From the NCBI RefSeq assembly GCF_009617895.1, contig NZ_BLAW01000001.1:611001-675000 (forward strand): 64,000 nt of DNA, written 5' to 3'. The stretch's first letter is position 1, and every line of letters begins with the position of its first letter. This document shows, in pieces, positions 15,872 to 23,398 of the stretch. Source of the DNA: Prolixibacter sp. SD074 (GTDB lineage Bacteria; Bacteroidota; Bacteroidia; Bacteroidales; Prolixibacteraceae). Made by a program: the position numbers and the translations under genes. The notes beneath the pieces were generated by a model. It worked only from the letters and a program-made list of their open reading frames with translations, was not told the DNA's origin and did no database searches.

Positions 15872-18115
15872 TTATTTCTTTTTAATCGACCAGCCTGTTT
15901 TCAATCCAAAAACAAACCAAACCAATACCAGTGCGCCGGCGGTGAATACTGTATCGCCAATCACGCGCAACCAACGGAGGGTTTGCATGGGCGGATGATT
16001 CAGGAATTGGGGTGAACGGGCATACCAAAGACCGTACTTCACACTGGCCCAGGTTTGCATCAATCCAACCGGGAGAAGACTGATAAGCACCATCAGCAGC
16101 AGCCCGATGTTGAGTGTCCAAAAGGCAAACTTCAGTTGCTTTTCCTTCCACTCCGGTTGAAGATTCATATCACGCAAAACGAACAACATCAGACCGATAC
16201 CCAGCATGCCGTAAACACCGAACAGAGCAGCGTGGGCATGAACCGCCGTCGTGTTTAGTCCCTGCATGTAATACAGTGCGATGGGAGGATTGATGACAAA
16301 TCCAAAGATTCCTGCTCCGACGAGATTCCAGAACGCCACTGCCACAAAGAAGTTAATCGGCCATTTATAGGTCTGAATCCAACCGCTGGCTTTGCTCATT
16401 CGGATATTATGATAAGCCTCGAAACCTACAAGAACCAGCGGCACGACTTCCAGGGCGCTGAATGTCGCTCCAATAGCCAGAACGGCCGTAGGAGTTCCGG
16501 CGAAGTAGAGGTGGTGGAATGTTCCGAGAATACCTCCTGAGAGGAAAATAATGGTGGAAAACAACACCGTCGCCGTAGCCAGCTTTGGCTTGATCAGCTG
16601 CATACGGACAAAAAGGAAGGCGATAACAACCGTAGCAAATACCTCGAAGAATCCTTCCACCCAAAGGTGAACAACCCACCAGCGCCAGTATTCTGCAATG
16701 GAAAGGTTGGTCTGTCGTCCCCACATCAGTCCGGCACCATAGAATGCCGCGATGGCAATAGAAGAGATTAGGAAAAGAATCAGTAGCTGTCGGTTATCCG
16801 ATTTCTTGGTAATGGCTGGCCAGAGGGCGCGTCCCAGCAGAAAGAGCCAGATGAAAAGTCCGATAAACAGGAAGATTTGCCAGAAACGCCCCAGATCGAC
16901 ATACTCGTATCCCTGGGTACCAAACCAGAAGTTATCGACCAAACCGAGCCGTTGCATGATTCCCATCCACTGACCGGCCATAGAACCGACAACGATAACC
17001 AGCAGGGCGATGAACAGGACATTGACGCCCAGTTTTTGGTATTTGGGTTCATGACCGGAGACGGCCGGAGCCATAAACAATCCGGTGGCGAGCCATGATG
17101 TAGCGATCCAAAAGATAGCGAGCTGGAGATGCCACGTCCGGGAAACACTGTATGGTAATATCTTATCGAGGGGGAGTCCGTAAAAGCCCAATCCTTCAAC
17201 GCCATAGTGAGCGGTGATAATCCCCATGCCAATTTGTACCAGGATGAGGAGGGATACAACCCAAAAGTATTTCAGTGTTGCCCGCATCGAGGGTGTAATG
17301 TGTTGTCCCGAAAGGGGATTGACCTTCGGAACTTCAGTGAAATCTTCTTCTTCACGATTCGAAGCATAATACCAGGCAAGCAGACCAATTCCTGCCAGCA
17401 GCAGTATCACACTGAAACCTGTCCAGATAATCAATGAACTGGTCGGTTTATTGTCAATTAGTTTTTCGGGCGGCCAGTTGTTGGTATACGTGATTTCCAT
17501 TCCCGGGCGGTCAGTGGATGTGGCCCAGGTAGCCCAGAAAAAGAAAGCATTCATTTCGTGCATCCTTTCCGGGTCTTTGACGGTTCCGGGTGGAATACTG
17601 TAATCTTCGCGGAGTTTTTGGTATTGAGGACCATCCATAAACAGACCGGTGTATTCTTTGCTGATTGCTTTAACTGCTTCGGCCTGAACGTCAGGAATGG
17701 TTAGCACTCCGGTATTTTCATCATACCGGTTTTTCCTTATCAGGTTTTTCAGCCGGGCTTTAAGTGCCGCTTTGTTTTCATCGTTCAGAGCGGCATAGCC
17801 TTTTCCATATTCGGCTTCGGCCCATTTATTCAGAATAAAAACAGCCTCTTTGTGCAGCCAGTCAGCTGTCCAGTCAGGTGCTTTGTAGGCGCCGTGTCCC
17901 CAAACGGTACCCAGTTCTTGTCCACCAATGGATTGCCACACATTTTGCCCATTCTTAATGTCCTGGCCGGAAAAAAGTGTTTCTCCGCTTTGCGTAACAA
18001 CTTTTTCAGGTTCGGGAGGTGCCTTGCGATAAATCTCTTCACCGTAGTAGAGTAATACACCAAATGAAATTACCATGACAAGGATAAATCCTGCCCATAA
18101 TCGTTTTGTGTTCAT
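15872..18115 (-). CDS. norZ: Quinol-dependent nitric oxide reductase (qNOR)
   Basis: A 747-residue single-subunit NO reductase that reduces two NO to N2O with electrons from quinol. An N-terminal helix precedes a periplasmic cytochrome c-like domain without haem ligands (about 30-215; GQNVWQSIGGQELGTVWGHG) fused to a 12-helix haem-copper-oxidase-type catalytic core. Haem and FeB ligand histidines are visible in SRTWHLQLAIFW, WVVHLWVEGFFEVFA (with the conserved Glu), FHHLYFAG and VHAHAALFGVYG. The fused N-terminus distinguishes qNOR from cytochrome-dependent NorBC. It is divergent from ric and the Rrf2 regulator, a typical NO-stress arrangement. Confidence 0.95.
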   Translation of the reverse strand: MNTKRLWAGFILVMVISFGVLLYYGEEIYRKAPPEPEKVVTQSGETLFSGQDIKNGQNVWQSIGGQELGTVWGHGAYKAPDWTADWLHKEAVFILNKWAEAEYGKGYAALNDENKAALKARLKNLIRKNRYDENTGVLTIPDVQAEAVKAISKEYTGLFMDGPQYQKLREDYSIPPGTVKDPERMHEMNAFFFWATWATSTDRPGMEITYTNNWPPEKLIDNKPTSSLIIWTGFSVILLLAGIGLLAWYYASNREEEDFTEVPKVNPLSGQHITPSMRATLKYFWVVSLLILVQIGMGIITAHYGVEGLGFYGLPLDKILPYSVSRTWHLQLAIFWIATSWLATGLFMAPAVSGHEPKYQKLGVNVLFIALLVIVVGSMAGQWMGIMQRLGLVDNFWFGTQGYEYVDLGRFWQIFLFIGLFIWLFLLGRALWPAITKKSDNRQLLILFLISSIAIAAFYGAGLMWGRQTNLSIAEYWRWWVVHLWVEGFFEVFATVVIAFLFVRMQLIKPKLATATVLFSTIIFLSGGILGTFHHLYFAGTPTAVLAIGATFSALEVVPLVLVGFEAYHNIRMSKASGWIQTYKWPINFFVAVAFWNLVGAGIFGFVINPPIALYYMQGLNTTAVHAHAALFGVYGMLGIGLMLFVLRDMNLQPEWKEKQLKFAFWTLNIGLLLMVLISLLPVGLMQTWASVKYGLWYARSPQFLNHPPMQTLRWLRVIGDTVFTAGALVLVWFVFGLKTGWSIKKK

Positions 18116-18143
18116 TGCAACAAGTTTTATGAGTTGGTGTGAA

Positions 18144-18151
18144 CAAATGTA
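18144..18151 (-). promoter_or_regulatory. -7 promoter box for norZ
   Basis: On the minus strand TACATTTG matches TAnnTTTG, about 29 bp upstream of the norZ ATG. Confidence 0.5.
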
Positions 18152-18194
18152 AAAATATAAAAAGACCTTTTAATCCTTTTAGAAGAAAAATACA

Positions 18195-18202
18195 TATTTT
18201 TG
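18195..18202 (+). promoter_or_regulatory. -7 promoter box for ric
   Basis: TATTTTTG matches TAnnTTTG, 23 bp upstream of the ric start. With the leftward box at 18144-18151 it defines a compact divergent promoter where an NO-sensing regulator could act. Confidence 0.55.
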
Positions 18203-18225
18203 TGTCGTAAATAATTCTGAATGAT

Positions 18226-18954
18226 ATGAAGATAACGAGTGATTCAAACGTAGGAGAGATTGTACGTGAGAACTTTAAGGCAGCCCAGGTGTTTGCTTCT
18301 CACCATATTGATTTTTGTTGTAACGGCAATCGTCCATTGAACGAAGCAAGCCGCAAGGCCGGTGTGGAACCGGAAATTTTGCTGGAAGAGTTAAATGCAG
18401 CACTGCTGGAAAACGATCCGGATGCTGAATATTTAAATGCGCTGGCGTTGGATAAGCTGATTGGCTATATTGTCGAGCGGCATCATACGTATGTGAGGAA
18501 ACACATTCCGGTTTTGTTGGAGAATCTGGAGAAAATAGAGCGAAAGCACAGTGAACATCATCCTGAGATAATTGAGATCAAAAAATTATTCGAAGGTTCA
18601 GCTGGCGATTTGACGATGCACTTACAAAAGGAAGAAATGGTTCTTTTTCCTCATATTAAGCGTCTGGAAGCAGTAAAAAGGGGAGAAGTTCCTTATCAAG
18701 CGCCGTCATTCGGGCAGGTAGAAAATCCGGTTGCAATGATGATGCAGGAACATCAAAACGAAGGAGAACGTTTTGAAAAGATTGCTAAATTATCGGCCGG
18801 ATACAGTATTCCCGATGACGCCTGCAATACCTTTCGGGTGACCTATCAACAGTTGGCCGACTTTGAAAAGGATTTGCATCGGCACATTCATTTGGAAAAT
18901 AACATACTTTTTCCGAAAGCCATTGAACTGGAACAGAAGATGGCGGTTAAATAG
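18226..18954 (+). CDS. ric: Iron-sulfur cluster repair di-iron protein (RIC/ScdA/YtfE)
   Basis: A 242-residue RIC protein, which restores Fe-S clusters damaged by NO or peroxide. The N-terminal ScdA_N domain (about 1-60) has the conserved double cysteine Cys31-Cys32 in DFCCNGNRPL. The C-terminal hemerythrin-like domain (about 75-240) shows di-iron ligands in ERHHTYVRKHIP, HLQKEEMVLFPH, MQEHQNEG and HRHIHLENNILFP. The adjacent NO reductase and the immediately following Rrf2 gene (20 bp) support a role in NO defence and a shared transcript. Confidence 0.93.
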   Translation: MKITSDSNVGEIVRENFKAAQVFASHHIDFCCNGNRPLNEASRKAGVEPEILLEELNAALLENDPDAEYLNALALDKLIGYIVERHHTYVRKHIPVLLENLEKIERKHSEHHPEIIEIKKLFEGSAGDLTMHLQKEEMVLFPHIKRLEAVKRGEVPYQAPSFGQVENPVAMMMQEHQNEGERFEKIAKLSAGYSIPDDACNTFRVTYQQLADFEKDLHRHIHLENNILFPKAIELEQKMAVK

Positions 18955-18974
18955 ATGAACTTTTATATTAAAAA

Positions 18975-19421
18975 ATGGTAGGAAAAGCAGCTGAATACGC
19001 CATCAGGGCGTTGGTTTACATCTGTATGAAAAATCTGGAAGGGAAAACGCCCGGCTTTCGCGAAGTAGCAAAAGAAATTGAAAGTCCGGAACCTTACACC
19101 GCCAAAATCTTGCAGACGTTAGCCCGATCGCGTGTACTTTCATCGGTGAAAGGCAGGGGAGGAGGATTCTTTTTTAAAGAGCTTACCCCTGAAGCTTCGC
19201 CCACACTGTATGACGTCATCAGCCAAATGGGAGATGCCCATATTTTCACCAGTTGCGGATTTGGATTAAAGCATTGCGACGACGCACATCCTTGTCCGAT
19301 GCATGAAGAATATCTTCCTATCAGAGACGGCTTCTATCGGTTGGTGCGAAAGGAAACAATTTATTCTTTGGCTCAAAAGGTAATGAAACAGGAAGCTGTT
19401 ATAAACCGATTAATGAACTAA
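18975..19421 (+). CDS. Rrf2 family regulator, NsrR-like
   Basis: A 148-residue Rrf2 winged-helix protein: helix-turn-helix at about 25-58 (FREVAKEIESPEPYTAKILQ) and wing at about 58-70 (GRGGGFFF). Three cysteines at 94, 101 and 107 (SCGFGLKHCDDAHPCPMH) have the spacing of an Fe-S ligand loop as in NsrR and IscR. With NO reductase and RIC as neighbours, the likely role is NO sensing through an Fe-S cluster and control of the divergent promoter at 18144-18202. Whether it represses or activates cannot be read from sequence. Confidence 0.88.
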   Translation: MVGKAAEYAIRALVYICMKNLEGKTPGFREVAKEIESPEPYTAKILQTLARSRVLSSVKGRGGGFFFKELTPEASPTLYDVISQMGDAHIFTSCGFGLKHCDDAHPCPMHEEYLPIRDGFYRLVRKETIYSLAQKVMKQEAVINRLMN

Positions 19422-19425
19422 ATAT

Positions 19426-19887
19426 ATGATGAATAAACGCGTTGCATTTGCACCCATCGTCATTCTGATGTTTTGGGCTGGCTTCGTATGTGCGATCAGT
19501 TTTATGGAAGCCTGGCTGAAATTTCAGGCCCCGGGGGTGACATTGCCCATTGGCCTGGGAATTGGCAAACTGGTTTTTACGGGATTAAACCGGGTGGAGA
19601 TTGTGCTTACCCTGTTGTTACTATTCTTTGTTAAGCGGAACTTCGGATTTTTAAAGGACAAGTTGACTTTTATGGTTGCAGGACTTGCCGTGATTGTTGC
19701 TATCCAGACGTTTGTTCTTTTGCCCGTTTTGACGCACCGTGCGGTTGAAATTATTAATGGCGCGCAGCCCACCTCCGATCCGGCACATTTTGTTTATATC
19801 GGACTGGAGGTCATTAAAGTTATTCTCTTGTTTTCAGCCACTTTTGGTGTGATTCGGAAACTGAAGCCGGAAATTCACAGCAGTTAG
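19426..19887 (+). CDS. Four-helix membrane protein in the NO-response operon
   Basis: A 153-residue hydrophobic protein with four transmembrane helices (about 7-27, 42-67, 79-102 and 121-144) and short loops. I do not recognise a named family. It begins 4 bp after the Rrf2 gene and the operon ends at the terminator at 19911-19937, so it belongs to the NO-stress transcript. The PxLTHRAVEII segment near 100-110 could supply a haem or metal histidine, which is speculation. Confidence 0.7.
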   Translation: MMNKRVAFAPIVILMFWAGFVCAISFMEAWLKFQAPGVTLPIGLGIGKLVFTGLNRVEIVLTLLLLFFVKRNFGFLKDKLTFMVAGLAVIVAIQTFVLLPVLTHRAVEIINGAQPTSDPAHFVYIGLEVIKVILLFSATFGVIRKLKPEIHSS

Positions 19888-19910
19888 TTGTTTACACAAT
19901 ATTTATTTCG

Positions 19911-19937
19911 AAAGCCATCCGTACGGATGGCTTTTTT
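19911..19937 (+). terminator. Intrinsic terminator of the NO-response operon
   Basis: A perfect palindrome AAAGCCATCCGT/ACGGATGGCTTT is followed by a T-run. It lies 23 bp after the membrane protein stop and directly abuts the broken araB remnant, so the DNA junction is near 19938. Confidence 0.85.
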
Positions 19938-20655
19938 TGGTGTGCCAGAAGAGATGGAGGATAAGCTCATTCCGGGTATCTGCGGACAAGTGGATGGTTC
20001 TGTTATTCCCGGCATGGTAGGCCTCGAAGCAGGCCAATCAGGATTTGGCGATATTTATGCATGGTTTAAGAATGTGCTGAGCTGGCCGCTGCAATTCCTC
20101 GATGATGAGGTGCAAAGAAAAGTCATTGAAGATAAAATCCTGCCGGCATTGTCGGAAGAAGCCGCTAAGATTCCGGTTGAAGAATCAACCATTGTGGCTA
20201 CCGATTGGCTGAACGGCCGTCGTACGCCGGATGCCGACCAAACCGTTACCGGAACCATTGCCGGATTGAATTTAGGCTCTTCGGCTCCGCGTATTTTCCG
20301 GGCGTTGGTAGAAGCAACGGCCTTTGGTTCACGGGCCATTACCGACCGGTTTGCCGAGCATGGCATCGAAATTAAAGAAGTGGTCGGTATCGGCGGTGTC
20401 GCCAAAAAATCTCCATTCGTGATGCAGACCATGGCCGATGTGCTGAATATGCCGATTAAAGTGTCGGTATCGGAGCAGGCAATGGCGCTGGGAGCTGCGA
20501 TGTTTGCTGCGGTTGCTGCGGGAGTTTATCCATCAGTGGAAGAAGCTCAGGCTGCGATGGGACAGGGTTTTGAAAAGACCTATTATCCCATTGCTGAGAA
20601 TGCGGTGAAGTACGATGAGATTTATAAGAAATATATTGAATTGGGAAAACTTTAA
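19938..20655 (+). pseudogene. araB: Ribulokinase C-terminal remnant
   Basis: About 240 residues match the C-terminal half (FGGY_C, actin-like ATPase domain) of L-ribulokinase: KLIPGICGQVDGSVIPGMVG, LEAGQSGFGDIYAWF, ATDWLNGRRTPDAD and GGVAKKSPFVMQTMADV. Ribulokinases are about 540-570 residues; the entire N-terminal sugar-binding half is missing and no start signal is evident. The frame is open from 19888, but its first 17 codons run through the terminator of the preceding operon, so they are not original araB sequence. I infer a deletion or rearrangement that joined the NO operon end to the interior of araB. Confidence 0.85.
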
Positions 20656-20684
20656 TCTTTCGCAATAGAAACCGTTTGTGATGA

Positions 20685-20720
20685 AACGGGCCCGACAGGG
20701 AACTCCCTGCCGAACCCGTT
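20685..20720 (+). terminator. Nested hairpin after the araB remnant
   Basis: AACGGG pairs with CCCGTT, enclosing CAGGGA/TCCCTG. There is no T-run directly after, so it is only a possible terminator. Confidence 0.5.
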
Positions 20721-20797
20721 ATTGAAAGAGGTTTTAACCTGACAAAATCAAACGCAATCCAATTAGTTAAAACTAAAAATGATTTAAACATCCAACC

Positions 20798-21941
20798 ATG
20801 AAGCATTTAAAATTTGGGGTAGTTGCCCTGTTCTTATTATTCTCTGTAAAACTCATGGCACAGGAAAACCGGATGACGGTATATCCTGACGAAGCCAAAC
20901 AGCTAATCAGCAAAGAAATTTATGGCCAGTTTGCCGAGCATCTGGGTCATGGCATTTATGGTGGTATTTATGTTGGCGAGAAATCTGATATCCCCAACAT
21001 CGATGGATATCGTACCGATGTAGTGAACGCACTGAAAGCGATGAAGGTTTCGGTCATTCGCTGGCCCGGCGGTTGTTTTGCCGACACCTATCACTGGAAA
21101 GACGGAATCGGACCGAAAGATAAGCGTCCTTCCATTGTGAATGTGAACTGGGGCGGAGTAACCGAAGATAACCGCTTTTCGACCTTCATGTGGAGTGCTC
21201 CGTATAAAATCGCCAGCGATCCGAATGTTGATGATTATAACTGGATGGAAACGGTGATGAAAAAAACGATGCGTCATCCGAACCTCATTCAGGGAATTTC
21301 GCTCCACTATTATACCATTCCGCATAATCGTGTTGGTTTGATTATCGACGAATGGGGTGACTGGTTCAATGTTAAACCTGGAACCAATCCCGGATTTCTT
21401 TACCAACAAAACTCTATGCGCGATTCATTGGTAGCCGGTGTCAACATGAACATTTTTAATAATCACACCGATCGCGTGACGATGGGCTAGTATCTCCCAG
21501 ATGGTGAATGTACTTCAGTCGGTTATCATGACCAAAGGAAAAGAGATGGTGCTGACACCGACCTACTACGTATACAAAATGTACAGCGTGCATCAGGATG
21601 TCCGTTTGGTTCCTATTAATCTGAAGAGCGATTCTTATACTTACAAAGGTGACAGTATTCCGTCTATCAGCTCTTCCGCTTCACTGAAGGATGGCGTAAT
21701 GAGCATTACCCTTTGTAATCTGAATCCTGACAAAGCGGAAACACTGGAGTGCGATATTCCTAACGTGCAGTATAGACAAGCCTCCGGTAAGATTGTCGAT
21801 GGTAAAACCATGGATTCTTACAATGATTTGGGGAAGAAGGAAGAAGTGGCTTTGAGCGATTTTTCGGTAGAAAAACCGAAGAATGGCAAATTGAATATTA
21901 CCTTGCCTGCTCATTCAGTTGTACTGGTTCAGTTGAAATAA
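20798..21941 (+). pseudogene. GH51 alpha-L-arabinofuranosidase, degraded
   Basis: After a signal peptide (about 1-22, ending LMAQ), the frame matches the start of GH51 arabinofuranosidases (YGQFAEHLGHGIYGGIYVG, IRWPGGCFADTYHWKDGIGP). After NRFSTFM it jumps to PYKIASDPNVDDYNW, dropping about 80 residues including the acid/base Glu region. A second gap follows HYYTIP before the nucleophile segment GLIIDEWGDW. The frame stops at 21488-21490 (VTMG, stop); the remainder, QMVNVLQSVIMTKG to the end, resumes in another frame to 21941. About 375 residues remain of roughly 515. It is surely inactive. It lies between the araB remnant and an intact epimerase. Confidence 0.85.
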
Positions 21942-21969
21942 GTATAACGCATTATTAAAATACAACACC

Positions 21970-23121
21970 ATGAAAACGAGTTTAACAATGCTTTCGCTGG
22001 TTTTGACGGTTGTGATGATGAGTTGTCAGCCACAGTCGAAACCATCAGTATTTACACCGGATGTTCAGAAAATTAGTCCGGAAAAATTCCATCAAACGGT
22101 CGATGGAAAGCAGGTCAAGCTGTATACCCTGGTCGGTCAGAACGGCATTGGTATGAAGGTGACCAACTACGGTGCCCGCATCGTAGCACTTTGTGTGCCT
22201 GACAAGGACGGAAAACCAACGGATGTCGTGCTGGGTTACGATAACCTGAACGACTACATTCATCGTCCGCAAACCTACTTTGGAGCAGCGATTGGGCGGT
22301 ATGCCAACCGTATTGGTGATGCAAAATTTACGCTTAACGGCGTTGAATATAAGTTGGTGGCCAATGATGGCAAGAATAGTTTGCACAGTGGGCCGAAAGG
22401 ATATGCTACCGTTGTTTGGAATGCAAAGAAACTGAGCGATTCAAAAATTCAGTTTACCTATTATTCACCCGACATGGAAGAAGGTTACCCGGGTGATTTG
22501 GATGTTACGGTTACTTACGAACTGACTTCGCAAAACGGGATGAAGATTGATTACAAGGCAACCACCGACAAGGAAACGGTGCTGAACCTGACGAATCACT
22601 CGTATTTCAACCTTTCGGGAGAAGGTTCCAAAACCATTCTCGATCACGTAATGATGTTGAATGCCGACAGTATTACGCCGGTTGATTCGACTTTGATTCC
22701 AACAGGCGTTATCGAATCGGTTACCGGAACTCCATTTGATTTCACACAGCCGACGCCCATTGGCCAGCGCATCAACGCCGATAATACGCAGTTGAAGTAC
22801 GCGGGAGGATATGACCACAACTGGGTGCTGAATAACAAAAGCGACAATGTGGCATTGGCTGCAACCGTTTATTCTCCGGCATCGGGAATCCGGATGGACG
22901 TGTTGACCGACCAGTCCGGTATCCAGTTCTACACCGGTAACTTTCTGAATGGCCAGGAAATTGGCAAATCGGGTAAGCCGTACGGGCATCGCAGTGCGTT
23001 CTGCCTCGAAGTGCAGCATTATCCCGATTCTCCGAACAAACCACAGTTCCCGACTACGACATTAAAGCCGGGACAAACGTATCGTCACGAGTGCATCTAC
23101 CGTTTTTCGGTATTGAAATAA
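21970..23121 (+). CDS. galM: Aldose 1-epimerase, lipoprotein
   Basis: A 383-residue galactose-mutarotase-fold enzyme that interconverts alpha and beta anomers of aldoses. A lipoprotein signal ends at MMSC (Cys19). Motifs include NYGARIVALCVPDK, GRYANRI, the catalytic His in NLTNHSYFNLSGEG, and the catalytic Glu in AFCLEVQHYPDSPN. The lipid anchor indicates the periplasmic face. It is the only intact gene of the former arabinose locus and starts 28 bp after the broken GH51 gene. Bacteroidota arabinose operons often contain such an epimerase. Confidence 0.93.
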   Translation: MKTSLTMLSLVLTVVMMSCQPQSKPSVFTPDVQKISPEKFHQTVDGKQVKLYTLVGQNGIGMKVTNYGARIVALCVPDKDGKPTDVVLGYDNLNDYIHRPQTYFGAAIGRYANRIGDAKFTLNGVEYKLVANDGKNSLHSGPKGYATVVWNAKKLSDSKIQFTYYSPDMEEGYPGDLDVTVTYELTSQNGMKIDYKATTDKETVLNLTNHSYFNLSGEGSKTILDHVMMLNADSITPVDSTLIPTGVIESVTGTPFDFTQPTPIGQRINADNTQLKYAGGYDHNWVLNNKSDNVALAATVYSPASGIRMDVLTDQSGIQFYTGNFLNGQEIGKSGKPYGHRSAFCLEVQHYPDSPNKPQFPTTTLKPGQTYRHECIYRFSVLK

Positions 23122-23202
23122 AGAAACGTGTTTTAGTGGAGTCTGACAGGACTTCGGTATCCAGTTAGTGATTATAATTAATAATCATCAGGTTTAGATT
23201 AT

Positions 23203-23236
23203 ACAGGTTGGAACTTTCCGGTTTCAACCTGTTTTC
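23203..23236 (+). terminator. Intrinsic terminator after galM
   Basis: A 12-bp stem (ACAGGTTGGAAC with GTTTCAACCTGT, one G-U pair), 6-nt loop and then TTTTCTTT. Confidence 0.85.
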
Positions 23237-23398
23237 TTTATCTCTTTCAATATCTCAAGGGCCGGTTTTTATTTTCCGGTTTCCCGGAAAAACAATCCTT
23301 TTATCACAGTCCGTGTCCCTGTTACGTTTTTCGTCTGTCCGGCCGGCTTTCGCGGTGTTCCTGTCGGGCAGGAAGGCTTCCTAGGCTGTAATGGCTCT

